A DNA stretch of 64,000 bases from Vanilla planifolia (lineage: Eukaryota > Streptophyta > Magnoliopsida > Asparagales > Orchidaceae). Under the pieces are notes generated by a model, which saw only the letters and a program-made list of their open reading frames with translations, had not been told where the DNA came from and searched no databases. Positions 24,174 through 36,859 of this stretch are shown here, piece by piece (the first letter of the stretch is position 1; every line of letters starts with the position of its first letter). The position numbers were made by a program, and so were the translations under genes. Location: the NCBI GenBank assembly GCA_023846275.1, contig JAIUJO010000447.1, positions 124,001 to 188,000 of the forward strand, written 5' to 3'.

Positions 24174-27100
24174 GATGATCCCATGCCTTGTGAGGATTGA
24201 TGAGAATGCAACTAAGCAAATCATCTGCTGATCATTTAAGGAAAATGTAGTTAACATAGAATAGATGCTAAATGAAGGGAAAAGAAAGGGGAAACCACAT
24301 GTAATGAAAGTTAAGTTTTTGGTGACATTATTCAAGAACTTGACGCAACTCTAAAAACATGGAGCCACTCAATTTAACTTTGGGTGGAGTGTCTCACAAT
24401 TCAAAGCACATCATATACTACCCAAATTGGCAAGAATATTAAACCTTTTACTTATTACTTTATATCATAAAATGTTCATGTTCTTTCAACTAAATCATAC
24501 AAATATGTAAATCTTCCCTCTAAGGAGCCATAGTAGTGAATAAATAGCAATTAACAATGTATGTTTGATGTCGATATAGTTAAACAAAATTAAGACAAAC
24601 TTCACTTATGTGCCTTGAAATAAACTAGGTGAAAACCTTTAATGGAAACCAAAATTTTATTTTTAGAAAATGATGACCTTTTTTATATTAATATGATCTA
24701 CATTCTTTCATTGAGCCTTAAGTGGTGTATAGTTAGTAATGTTTGTCATATATGTACTATGAACTCATCATTATAGTATGCACACCATTCCCACATAAAT
24801 AAAAAGATATGACACTATCATACAACATGATTCTAGAAGTTTGATGCAGATGAGATAGCTAATTATTTTTTGTTTTCAACCATTTCATGAACATATAATG
24901 TATAGGCATATGTTGTGCATAAATGATCCAATATCTTTGAAGAATAGTACATAAATGATCCAATATCATGTGTATGATTAGTAAAACCCTAAAACTATGA
25001 GAAATTCATCATAATTTTGCATGACAATTATTTATATATCATACAGATATCCAAAAAATTTATTTTATAGATAATAATTCAATGCTATAAAGAACATACT
25101 ATAGTACTGGCGTAATGAAATTATAGTAATTGTAGAAAGTGCATAACAGCGCAAGAGTGTTACAAGTCTGCGCAAATATCATTCCACATAAATGATCCCC
25201 TTTATAAATGTGTATGATGCTCAGACAAATTATACATATCTGTCTTAAGTAGATGTACTAATATGCTTATCATGATTGTACATGGTAAAGTTTTGAAAAC
25301 CCAAGAGTTTTTTAAACAATATGTAATGTAGGTGTATTATTCTTTCCAATATCCAATATCATACTTGTATGACATGGTTTGAATAAGATAACTACAAGGG
25401 AAATATGTGTAAGTCAATGGATGATTCATTTCATTCTTGTGTCACCAGTTTATGAATATTTAGTCAAAAGAGAACAAACTCAACATGACATTACTACAGC
25501 TACTTAATCTCTTCGTAAACAACATTAGGCCATTAACACTATAAAATAATGTTAATTAGTTAACTAATATTAATAATTTTCTTGAAACTAAAAATAAGAA
25601 AATATTTCATTTTTCTTATCATTTATAAGAAGAACAAGAAAGTTAGCTGTTGTAATTATATGAATTTAATTGGATATATTTAGCAGCTAATTCTTTATGA
25701 TCTTAATTTTTGTCATTTTATTCAAATCTTCATATTTGAACAACATTGGTAAAATATTTACTCATCATTTAAAACCTTTGTTACATTATTGTTACAAGTT
25801 ATAATATTTGTGCTTCGTAAATTTGAAATGTATTATAACAAACTTATAATGTTTCCTTTATATGGACTTTTTGAATTTATTGTGAGACTCCTTAAACCAA
25901 GCCACCATTCCTTATGTGGATTTTCTCGTTATAGTATGGTCACGTAGTATTGGAATTACAATGATTATCACTTAAATAAACAAGTTAAAACATTGTCATA
26001 CCTTATGATACGAGATATTAGACATGTATCAATCAACTTAATCATTTATGCATCCAAAAATATCATTCATCCTTTAATATGATGGAATCTTTTAGTCATT
26101 CTTGCAAAGAATCCCAAAAATGATAGAATAAATTTGAGTAAAAATTAAAATCAAATGTAAATATTCCAACAACATATGTGTATAATTAAGACTACCCTAG
26201 AACTATGAAAAATTATCATAATTTGTATAACAAGATTCTGCACATGACACACATATGTAATAAATTTATCCTAAAGATCTTAAGTGAATGCTACAAAAGC
26301 ACGTATCATCATAGTAGCACAATTAAACTATCATAGTTATACAACGTGCATAAAATCCCTATAGTGCTACAAGTTTTCACAAACTTTCATGGTGTAGTAG
26401 ATATTTTACTTTTAAGATGTGCAAAATTGTTAAACAACTTACACCTATGTGAGCCTTATGGATATTATGTTTGTATGACTATCACGATTGTACTTTATAA
26501 TGTTTCTAAAATCTAAGAGCATTTTTAGAGAATGTGTGATATATGCTCACCATACTTTTCAATCTCCTTTATCATAAATGTATGTTAATATTTACATAAG
26601 AAAAATATATGTTTAATGTAAGTAATGAATTGAGTGACTCATTTTATTCACTTATAAAACATTTATAAATGTTCAATTATAATTGCATGAACACAACATG
26701 ACACTACTAATGGCTTATTGATCACTTTGTGAAAAAATTATAAAGCAACCATAAATTCCAAAATAGAGTCTACTTAATCAAGAAATATAAATAATAGGAG
26801 TTTTCATTGGGACTACAATTAGATTGTTTCTGATCACCATATTTCATCATGGTTGGTAATAAGTTCACTCGACATTTAAATGTTTTCCATATTATTTTTA
26901 TAATGTATAACATTTCTCTTTAATAAATTATGAGAAGTTTTGTAACAAAGTTGTTAAGTTGCCTTTACATGAACTCATTTCAATTTACTATGAGGGTTTT
27001 CCAAGGATGCCATTCTCCCATTGTAGATCTTCTTATTGAGCTAGGATTTTAGCAAATTATTTTACCATCCACAAAGCAACTAAACCAAAATATCACTCAT

Positions 27101-27600
27101 TGTATTGCAAATGAAATTGCACTTGTTAGAATATGAACATAATGATACAAGTAAAATATTTTTAGAATAAAAGTTTAGGATATAAAACTATAATACTCAA
27201 ATGCTCAAGTAACATTATAATCCATGGCCAACCTAAAGTGAGCATAAAATGAGATATGATAAAGTCCACCAATAAGAATTTTCTATATTGTAATATCAAT
27301 ATAAAAGTACAATTTGAAATCATGAATAGTAATAGTAATGCAACCATTACTAATGATAAAATAAAAGTGAATCTTATCTAATAAAAGTAAGACTCTAATG
27401 ATCCATAGTCTGGTCCCCCAAAGGACTCGAAAATACAAAATCTTATTTTGTTATCACAAACTTTTATGCCAAGCAAAAAAAAAGATTTTATGGGGATAAT
27501 ATCTATAGCATTATGCAAATGGATGACCAGCAGTAAGCGAGGTGCTACAGGCATGGGTTTAGGGAAACAGCTAATAAACAAATTAGTCTATGTCCACACG
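24174..27600 (+). repeat. Post-copia region with a tandemly doubled unit of about 1.2 kb (copy B)
   Basis: After the copia end comes about 0.6 kb of LTR-like sequence, then two successive diverged copies of one unit, roughly 24740-25950 and 25950-27050. Pairs of anchors are CATGTGTATGATTAG (24970) with CATATGTGTATAATTAAG (26174), GCATAACAGCGCAAGAGTGTTACAAG (25141, partly) with the GCATAAAATCC..GTGCTACAAG stretch (26349), and CATGACATTACTAC (25484) with CATGACACTACTAA (26697); spacing is 1.20-1.21 kb. The whole arrangement recurs at 56350-59750. A 32-base direct repeat (CATAAATGATCCAATATC twice) lies at about 24918-24967. No coding sequence was found. Confidence 0.72.
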
Positions 27601-28055
27601 GAGGTTTTGCTGCTAGTTTATCAATAAATAGATTGAGCTTGAATGTAATTATATGGACTCATGCTAATTTAGATTCTTAATTAAACATTTGGGCTACTCT
27701 AATAAATTACAAGTTAAAGTGGGCCTCCTTATGTTAACCTCTCGTTCATTGAGGTATTTATCAAACCTAACAATCTAACACCAATTTGAATAAAAACTAT
27801 AATGATAATAAAAGGGAAATAAGAAATTGTCTTTGAAGAACAAAAAATAAGGGACATGATAGCTCATTTAGACTAACAATGATTGAGAAACTCTCATATG
27901 GCTTACCTAGCACAAAAATCATAAGTATGGCTTTTAATAACCAAGGGTTCCAACGTGAAGTTGAAGTAGGATTGCTACACAACAAGGAAGTGGTGTATTT
28001 TCTACTTTGTGAACTTCACAAGTTATGTAATGTGGAAGATTTCAAATGAGAATCT
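27601..28055 (+). pseudogene. LINE ORF1 (DUF4283) N-terminal fragment (copy B)
   Basis: This matches 60040-60490, where the DUF4283 domain continues. Shared anchors are TAGATTGAGCTT (27628), AATCTAACACCAATTT (27771) and TGTAATGTGGAAGA near 28028. Read in parallel with the partner it gives the start of the domain (LRNSHMA, then SYVMWK). Homology stops at about 28055, before the central part of the domain, so this copy is truncated. On its own it would not be recognisable. Confidence 0.55.
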
Positions 28056-29229
28056 TGATATGGCATCAAAAGCTAAAATTTATAAGTATGAATTTAGTAT
28101 TAGCAGTCTTTAACTACCAACATAATGAAGCTCATCATTAGTGGAGGTTGCAATAAGGAAATATCTACAGAAAATGGCATCATTTGAGCTTATAAAACAA
28201 ATTTGAGTTATGCATTTTTTTCCTATTGTCATACCATGGTCATTGAGGTAATAATGAACACTATTATGGAATTCTTTGAATGGTGCTAAAAGAGTAACTA
28301 TACTACGATGGAGATTGAACCAGATCACAACATATTAATTAACATGATCAAAAGGAGCAAAAAATTGCTTTAAAAAGACATTTATAATATTCAAAAAATT
28401 AAGTTGGAGTTTGTGAAACTCTTAAAAAAATTGGACTTCCATTTAAAAGAAAGGAAACATAATAGTAAGAAGATTATCAAAAATAATAAAGCAATTAAAG
28501 AATGCCAAAACATAAGAAACAAGTAGTGTTTCCCATCAATGCAAGGCCCTTCTAAACATGGAAAATGCGCACCTAAATACTTCAGCTAATCATAAAAAAT
28601 ACAAACTCTAATCACTCTAGTGCAAAATTTACTTAAATCTTAACTTCTAAGATAGTGATGTCCTCATTAAATAAACAAACAAAATGAAAGATCACATTAT
28701 ACTAATGAATTTACTTTTTTGTGCATCTCACATTGGATTATTGAGAAAATTTGATAGATATTAATGAAGGTCATTTATGAACAAAGGATTATTGTGTGAT
28801 ACAATTCACAATAACAACTTTTCTTACTTGGCTGACTATCGCTTCCATCTTCATACAAAATGAGACTTGGTTTATTAATATTTTACTCTTATCATAATAG
28901 TATGGTTGGCTTAATCAAATGATTGAACACATACGTCCACATATAAAAAGTGGAATAATTGAATAAAGTGTACTAAAATTTTCATTAGTTATTTCAAGAT
29001 GATTACCTTTGGTTATAACTCACAACGTTGCACACTCTAACGTGGTCAATTGTCATTTGGTTCTGCTATGATGTGGAGATGATGTTATTTAAATTTACAC
29101 ATACCATCATTAAATGGAATTGTAAGCTATTGCATAGAGAAAATACATCAACTAAAAACAGATATGATGTGATCCTTCTATTATGGCTAGCATGCTTTAA
29201 CTCATTAAACTAATACAATTATTGATAGC
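28056..29229. other. Unassigned AT-rich sequence
   Basis: Nothing supported. The short open stretches on either strand have no motif that I recognise. Confidence 0.4.
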
Positions 29230-29830
29230 AAATCCAGCACTGTCCGCTACCTCGTTGAAGAAGATCTTGTAAGAGCAAATTTTTTTTTCCAACGTAGTAT
29301 TTCATTGTCCAAATAATTTGTACAACTAAAATGTGTGAGACAATCCATAAGGTAGTTTTAAATTTTACTTTTTGTTAATGTTAGTATATCTTCTGCCTTT
29401 GAGAAAAAATATGCTGATAATTTTGTGTATCGTGTTCCAACATCAATGTCATGCTCTTAGTAAACAAAGAGGATGAAAGATTGGTCAAGAACTCCCATTA
29501 CATTATATTATCTATCATAACACATGGTAATGCCAATCATATGAGCTAAAGTGTTGACGTTTTAGGAGTCCTCAATAATCACACGTGCTCTAAACCACAT
29601 ATCATGGCATATCATTTGTTACAAATAAAGCTAAATATGTAATTGTTCCTTTATGATTCTAAATACACAAATATCACTTTACTATAATTATGATTTTTAT
29701 CACATGATCTAGCACTCCCCTTGTAAGCACATACATGTCTAAAATTTAATATAAAATTCATCCACTTACATTTGAAGAAGCATGCTAATAAGATCACATT
29801 AGAATAATCATATTACATATAAAGACATGG
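29230..29830. repeat. Dispersed repeat, partner at 42000-42570
   Basis: Same-orientation similarity to 42000-42570, offset about 12.75 kb. Anchors are GATAATTTTGTG..CCAACATCAATG near 29415 with GATAATTTTTTTCCACATCAATC near 42145, and ATGCCAATCAT near 29531 with 42249, followed by GTTTTAGGAGTC in both. It flanks the gypsy remnant at 31.8-33.7 kb and could be part of its LTR pair, but no LTR ends are visible. Confidence 0.5.
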
Positions 29831-31759
29831 GAACCTTAAAGGACTAATTCTATCTTTTTTTAATATAAAAAATACAATATTCCCTTAAGTGAGGAGTTAT
29901 TCTAATCATGGATCATGTCTTTCATATGTAGAAAATTAAAATGATAATCTTTTTACTAAACCAAACATATTTTGCATGAATATTGATGAAATAATCAGGG
30001 CTTTCCATTCAAACACAATTTTAATCACAATTCTAAATAGTCATGTCACAACTAACACAGAAATTAAAACTAACAAATGACATCTTAAAGTCAAATTTTT
30101 AATTTACACATACAAATAAAGAATCTTTACTTTAGTCAATTTATAATCATGTTATTACAATTCTACTCTTGATTGAATATATTGAAGACTTTCTATGGTA
30201 CTTACATTGTTCCACAAAGCTATCAATAAAAAGTTTTTTAATGTAAGCTTATAAAACTTTTTCTAAGACAAAAGTCACAAAGAGATCATCCCTTATTGAG
30301 CAAATATTCATAAGTCCTAACATACATGTTTGAATTAAGAGAACATGATGGATAGTTCCTTTGTATAAATAATCTGAATTAATCACTAAATCATGTTAAT
30401 TAAAAAACATAACATTTAATATGGATCAATTATTTTGCTTCATGTCTTATAACAATAATGATGACAACTATCCACATGCAACTTTAACAAACTAACCACT
30501 TGCATCAACTAAAATTTGTCAAGATGTAGGTGCAAAATCCTTAGTATCATCCAGCCATGTGATTCATGAGTAGGACTTCTATAGGGTTATACTTTTCCTC
30601 TTTGGACATTCTTCATCTTCTTTCTCATAGGTGGTTCTTCTTGTTGCCTTTATTTTCTCTCGGCTGGCCTTCTCACGTATTCTAATGAATTGTTTTTCCT
30701 AAAATCAAACAAGCATACATGTTAATACTTAAATAGGGTAGGCTAATCATGCATAGGTATCAGGATTTACTTAACAGATTTGCAAACACATTTTAGGATA
30801 ATAAAGTAAATAAAAGTTCATTTAAACATTTTTAAACCTTCAATCTCTTTAAATATAATCCATGGCTTGGTTTATACCAAGCTATTCTCATAAAAAAAAT
30901 TAGAAAATCCTATTGTGACCAACATTATCAAAGTCATATCCATTCATTAGATTTAGGTCACAATAGCTATAATGCCTGGGAACCAAAGCAACTCAATTAC
31001 AAAAATGTTTATTCTATGCCTTTGTATAATTGTAGTTATATACCTATATCATGTGGTACATTTATCCAAATGTTATTTTACTAACAATCATTACCTCTTA
31101 TCATTTTTGTTTGATCTAGGCTTCATAAATATTTTATAGAGACAGTAGAAATACATTCCTCACATCACAACACTAAAATTCTCTTAATTGATCATACTAA
31201 AAAAATATTTCCAAGCAAATTATATAATCATTAGCTCACCAGACACAAATCTTTGAACTTTAGATATTTTCCTTTTAATATTATCATACTTGTATGATCC
31301 ATTGCCTTGTGCATGTATGATCATAGTGTTACCAAGACAAACCTCTAGTTTTCACATCAATGCACTTGTTTGCTAATGTGATATGCTGGTTATTATCACA
31401 AGTTAGCATTGCATGCATTCACATTTTGCTCTAGGTCGTAGTATATCTTACTACATTTCATGTTACAGCTATATTGTACCATCCTAGCTTTCCAAATTAG
31501 TAGCATATGAAGCAACTAACTTTAATGACCATGACATGAACATACTATATGATAACTATGTTTTACTTGTATAGACAAAATAGGCTTTGCACTTTCATCC
31601 AAATTGCATTTTGTATATGATTGTAATGTATGATTAGCCAAAACATAACTATAAAATTATTATAACTAGTCCCTCGTTTTGGTTTCTCTACCCATATTAA
31701 TTGGGATTTCAACCTTAAAATCTAGAAAAAACTTATCGATTTTCAAAGAACTTCACCTT
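29831..31759. other. Unassigned sequence left of gypsy remnant II
   Basis: No gene recognised. A short charged minus-strand reading near 30600-30700 (KQFIRIREKASREKIKATRR) resembles a retroelement gag linker but is too short to assign. The segment may include the 3' LTR of the gypsy remnant that begins at about 31760. Confidence 0.35.
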
Positions 31760-32342
31760 CCTCCATCAAAGTAGCCTCTTGTTGGGATTAGCTATTCAAG
31801 AGGACCTTGGTCAAGGTATACTTAGATTATTTTTGCTATCTAGCACTGAACTAAAAAATATGCATCAACTATTCCAAAAAGGAGACATCTATGCAAAACT
31901 GAGATCATCATGCTACTCTTAGATGTGTTATAGAGGATCTTGTACATATTTTATCTAACTAGATGCATGAAAAATATATTTTATCCTAGTTGGTGCCTCT
32001 AGTAACTAAACTGTATATGTCACTAATGTAACCATTTCCATAATTTAATAACACTCATTGAACTTGGGCTTCATGTTGGAAGCCATTCAAAACATGAATA
32101 ATCCTTGCATCAGCTAACCTTAAAAAAATATTCAATCCTATTATGAAAATGTTTATCTATGAATCTCTTTAAAAATCTCTTTTGCAAACTTAAGCCCAAA
32201 AGCCTACTTAGAATAAGCTTCTACTAAAAAGGATGGAAACCTACAACATAAACCACACATGACATCAAATTGTACCATAATAATGACAAATTATTAGCTA
32301 TTGTTATACATAAATTCCACTAAAGTTAAATTCTTAAACCTA
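31760..32342 (-). pseudogene. Ty3/gypsy integrase C-terminal half, broken (element II)
   Basis: The minus strand reads FKNLTLVEFMYNNS at about 32342-32300, matching the gypsy integrase block LPLVEFAYNNS. It then reads FDVMCGLCCRFPSFLVEAY at about 32270-32214, for PFEALYGRKCRSPVCW, and FAKEIFKEIH for the following helix. Further left the reading weakens. A piece near 31960-31900 could come from the chromodomain-like tail, but I cannot support it firmly. It follows RNase H, the gypsy order RT, RNase H, integrase. Multiple stops and frameshifts. Confidence 0.8.
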
Positions 32343-32639
32343 TTTGAGGAGTAAGAATGCTTACTATGCCTTAAACAGTTCTTCAACTAAATTATCCTCT
32401 TCACTGTCCACCACTAAATGAGTAAAACAATAACACTAAATCGAAAGATAGTTATCATCTCCTAATATAAGAAATTCCTAAACTAGGATGTAAGCTTTGA
32501 GTCCTGGTCCAAAAGAGTCACTCTTGGGAATGCTATTGAAGTTAACTCAAATCATCTAACAAATTATAATGGATACTAAATGAGTTTAGTTAAGCTACTA
32601 TAAATTATACCACAACCTGATCCTGAGTCTCACTAAATT

Positions 32640-32880
32640 TCCATTTCTTGTGTGCTACTTTATACCAAAACCATAACATTTAATAAGTTCTAACTAGGGT
32701 TGTTACCTAAACATATGATTAATTTGAGTAAGGTTAGTTTTAAGACACATGTAGTCAATAAAGACTTTAACATGAACCCTATATAAGCAATGTCAATTTT
32801 TAAGGGTTAGGACTATAGCATCAAACTCCAAATCATGGTCAAGTACTTTCGTTGATCACATAACTATTTAGATGGTTAAT
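32640..32880 (-). pseudogene. Ty3/gypsy RNase H, broken (element II)
   Basis: Combining frames, the minus strand gives KYLTHDLEF at about 32850 (family YPTHDLEL), then LTLK and HCLYRVHVKVFIDYMCLK near 32790-32740 (for RHYLYG....IYTDHKSLK), TNLTQINHM (for LNMRQRRW) and LELIKCYGF near 32700-32670 (for LELIKDYD). The catalytic aspartate of TDH is represented by the D of FIDY. It lies between the RT tail and the integrase, as expected. It carries several frameshifts. Confidence 0.82.
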
Positions 32881-33024
32881 CTACACAACTATTCAGTACA
32901 TTAATAACCCATAATCCAATATGTCATGCATTAATGGTTACATGATAGGGCTTACCCTACTTTAGAAAGGTGAATAATATAGTTATACTCAATTCTTTTT
33001 CAACACAACAAAGCTCTACTCATG

Positions 33025-33312
33025 CTAAATAGACAATATGTAAACTACACCCTTTCTTGTTAGCCTAGTAAGAGGTGCAACAACCATGGTTAATTTGAGA
33101 AAATTATGAATCATTAATTTGATAATAAATTTGTGCCAATTATTAAAAGTTAATTGCTTTTCAATATCAACTGCAATCCTTTCCCCACTAACAACATGTT
33201 TACGAGAGGTCAAGGAATCATGCCAAAACAAGTAATTTATGAAATTAACATAAAGTTTCTTGACTATTAGATATTCTAACAAAATCCATAGATTCTTAGC
33301 GCTTTGATCCAT
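33025..33312 (-). pseudogene. Ty3/gypsy RT C-terminal part (element II)
   Basis: An open minus-strand stretch of 95 codons matches the end of gypsy RT. KKLYVNFINYLFWHDSLT stands for KRLYAKFSKCEFWLDSV, HVVSGERIAVDIEKQ for HVVSGEGI.VDP.K, NNWH for V.NWP, and VVAPLTRLTRKGV for IAAPLTRLTRKGV. The family norm puts the catalytic YXDD upstream, but the sequence to the right is gag knuckle instead, so the RT core was deleted. The stretch has no internal stop but is an isolated fragment and cannot be functional. Confidence 0.9.
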
Positions 33313-33329
33313 ACTCTTGGAGTGCCTAC

Positions 33330-33700
33330 TTCTTCATATATTTATTAATGCACATTTGTCCCTTAGAATAGTTTTCGATCTATCACAAAACCTTATATTG
33401 TTGTAACAAGCATTTTCCTTTACTTTTCAAGCACTTCTACCATCTATCGTGGATCTTATATCGCTAATCCTAGCACCTGGGGTGGTCTATATGACACTTG
33501 CTAATAAGCTAAGCATGAATTGGTGCAAATTGGTTGGTCTAGCTAGCTTTCTTCTACCATATCTTGCCATGAAATCTTGTAGTCCTTTACTTTTGAGGTG
33601 TCATAATCCTTCCTCTTCTTTCCAGCTTCATGATGTACATAAATCTAATGCTTTATGTACTCTACTGAACTAGAATGTGCAACCAAATCTTGATATCTTA
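33330..33700 (-). pseudogene. Ty3/gypsy gag C-terminus with degraded zinc knuckle (element II)
   Basis: The minus strand reads GKKRKDYDT, KVKDYKISWQDM, then QPICTNSCLAY and YRPPQVLGLA at about 33545-33460. This resembles the gypsy gag knuckle region (P.C..CG..H.G.CR......C..CG). Knuckle cysteines are partly lost. Directly to the left comes the RT tail, so protease and most of RT are missing between 33312 and 33460. I am fairly sure of the gag identity but not of exact limits. Confidence 0.55.
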
Positions 33701-35779
33701 TGAAATGGTTCACCAATAAATGTCTCTTAAGTGAAGGTCAAAGTCCTATCATCATTAGCTCATATTGGCAAAGGTTTTTTATCGCTAGCATCGACTCAGA
33801 TGTAATAGGATATAAAAATCAATAAGTATAAATGGTAACAAGAATCTATCCCTATCTAATTCAAGTTAGCTCCTTCCTACTCTAGCCTTGACCAACATTG
33901 GCACAATGAAATCTATAAAAAGCAAACACAAAGATATCCTAACATATATGAAAATTTAAGGTATTCTAAAACATTATATGTCACTAGTCACACTATAAAG
34001 TAGCTATCTCCCCTTCTAAAAACAACTCTACATGTGTTAACATTGCAACTAATTGGCAACCCCATTACATCCAAAAACTCATGAACATGGTACAACTAGT
34101 AATTAACAATCACTCAATTAGTCAAAGCTACTAATACCAAAGACCTAAATTGCAAACAAGCTTCGATAAAATATTCCATATGGAATCAAGCTATTCTTAT
34201 GTTATCACATCCTAAAATGGTTGGTCCATGATGAGCCCTCCATTGGCCCTCTCACTACACATTAAGTCTCTCAAAGTAGTTCTATGTTCTTGACAATCAT
34301 TGTTATTGGAAAAGTAGTATAAAAAAGTTGCTCCATGATGAAACTAAAATGCATAAGTAATACTTAATCAATTGAGATCATTTTTTATTCGCTAGAATGG
34401 AAGACAACTTATGCTATTAGCTTGATAGATCTTGCAATATAATTTAGCTAAAGATCAGAGCATTCAAATGGCACCTAAACTTCCACATAAGCTTGAAACA
34501 TTCTATGGCATTTGATTATGTATTACTAAAGCATCATCCATTCCCTTTCCTCAACAAGTAAGCTTTTTATTCTCCAGCATCGACAATTCAAAACCCTTGC
34601 AAAGTGATATTACCATAATCAACCTAATGCTAGTGAATATTGAAATGGTCTACATGGATGTGGAATTAGTAAAGGACTAAAATATTAAAATAAGGACCTT
34701 CAAAAAAACGACACAACAATAACCTATTATAATAAAAAACTCAATGTGATAGTCTACTTAGTTGTTGTTAAGGTTATTACTAGTAAGGTCATTACATACT
34801 TCATTGTAAGTACAATAAAACCACAACAAACCAACCACAAATGTTGGATAAGAAAGGGATTCCCACTAACTTTACTAAACAAAATCCACCTAATCTTATG
34901 TTGAATGATAATTTGTAATTGTAGGTAGAAAGACAATTGTATTCAAATGAATTGACACAAAAAGGTGTGTATAGAAATATTTCAATCAATTCCCGAATCC
35001 ATTGTCTACCTCCTTCAAAAATTTAGAAGATAATATTAATAAGAGTGGTATAAATAAATAAAGTTTTTAGTACTTCAAATCGGGTTCAACAAAAAAATTG
35101 AACAAAATACACTTATCAATTAGATCAATCATGATTTCATCATGTTAAGGAAATCTCATAGAGTAAGCAGACAAGAGTTTCAATTTTAGAATCGAAAGAA
35201 TCATAGTACAATGCTCAACATTTTTATGATCCTTCAACATTAAATAATTTTAGTGAAGAAGTTCAAGAAAAAGCCATGGATTTAGGTTATTTGCAACACA
35301 ATGATGAACACTTCACCCTTGTCTTGAGTAGGTAGATAAACAAAGGATAGAGTATAGCTAATGAAAAACCAAGCAACAACACATGAATTATCTAAATTAT
35401 AATTATGCAATAAAAAATACCAAAATATGTAAATGGAACATAATATGAGCAGTGAATAAAAGTTTATTTTGTTGGCTAAATAATCTAATTAAAAAGAGAA
35501 TTCCTTAGGCTCACTAATGCAACAAATGGAACACGAAGAAATAATGTTTCAACATGGTAGAAAGTTTCTACTTTAAGATAATGATGGTGATAAGTAAAAT
35601 AGGAAATGGATCCTTTCAAAGAAAGATTTCTCTTGCCATGTTAGACTTAATGAAGTGCAGTTAATAGAAGTTTTGGTAAAGCATCAAGATTTAACAAATT
35701 TTCCTAATTGCATATTCATTTATGATAAGAGCTCAAATATAGACATAAAAATCTCATTGGTATGATCTCTTCAAAATTG
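33701..35779. other. Unassigned sequence between gypsy II and the LINE
   Basis: It should hold the 5' part of the gypsy element (gag N-terminus, primer site, LTR), but I could not read any of these with confidence. It is AT-rich, with no supported gene. Confidence 0.35.
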
Positions 35780-36180
35780 CTTAGATCTTCAACTTGTGAT
35801 GGCTAATTGGAACAGATTATAATGTAGTGTCGACATTTAATGAGTACAAGGGAAATTCTACTTCTAAATTGAAACTAATTAAAGAATATTTAGAATTCAT
35901 TGATAAGTGTAACCTAATTTAATTTTCATTATTTTTAAATTTTTTTCATGGACAAATAAAAGGAAAGGAAGTTGGTTTGAGAAAAGTGGTAATAGTGTGT
36001 TGGTGAATCAAGATACATTGATAAAGTTGATATGGCTATAATTCAATTTTTGTAAAAAGAAAGTTCATATCATACTCCATAGCTTCAAAGTTTTTCTAAG
36101 GATTCTTGTTCAGCACCAAAATAGTTACATTTTAGAGCTTCTGGTAGAAGTAAAATCCATTCTACAAATTCTTCAAACAA
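35780..36180 (+). pseudogene. L1-type LINE ORF2 endonuclease domain, broken
   Basis: The plus strand reads IGTDYNVVSTFNEYKGNS at 35806-35859, matching the endonuclease block GGDFN.I....EK.GG. It continues KLKLIKEYLEFIDKCNLI, the usual helix, then FSWTNKRKGSWFEKSGNS at 35942-35995 (family FTWTN.R......RLDR) and LVNQDTLIK (for FLVN..W). In LINEs this apurinic-type endonuclease nicks the target DNA for reverse transcription. The D-N pair of the GDFN block is kept. Later residues, including SDH, are not readable. RT and RNase H of the same element follow downstream. Confidence 0.82.
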
Positions 36181-36381
36181 AAAACATTTGAAAAAATATT
36201 TAATACAATTAATTACTTGATTAACAAGTTAAACTTAAGCAAATCCAATTTGATTCTTGTAAGAATAAGAAAATAGGAAAGGAGCTACCAAAGACTCATA
36301 TGATCCTCCTTAAAGCTATTATGAATGGAGAAAATTATTAGAATCAAATGACAAGTGTTAAATGACAAAAAGAAGGGAAAA

Positions 36382-36435
36382 GGAATAAGAAAATTATTTC
36401 ATTTCCTAGGAATAAGAAAATTATTTCATTTCCTA
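36382..36435. repeat. Perfect 27-bp tandem duplication
   Basis: GGAATAAGAAAATTATTTCATTTCCTA occurs twice head to tail (units 36382-36408 and 36409-36435; key content GGAATAAG...TTTCCTA) with no mismatch. It lies inside the decayed LINE between endonuclease and RT. Its perfect state in such decayed sequence implies a recent local duplication. Confidence 0.9.
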
Positions 36436-36859
36436 GCAAAAGTAGAAAATCTAAATTAAAAATCACAAACATAAAGTAATCTAACGTTATTTGAGGGCAA
36501 CAAGAAGTTAAAATTGTTGATGCCACAATATAGCATTTTCATAAATTGTGGTACCTTCTAAATTAGATAAGATGATGTTATGTTTACTCGCATCCTTTCA
36601 TTAGTAAAAGGTTAACATAATAAGCTATTGATAAAGGAAACCTCAATGGATGAAATCAAACATATCTATGTCAAATGGGCCACAATAGCGTCTTTTGATT
36701 AAATCAATTCAATGATAGCATTTTCACGCATTGTTGGAATATAATTACAAGCAGTATTCTAGATGCTACTATGGATGTTTGGCAAGGTCACCAAGCTCTA
36801 AAGGAATCTTCAATACAAACCATTTCCTATTTCTCAAAAATAAGAGCTTGAAATGCTTT

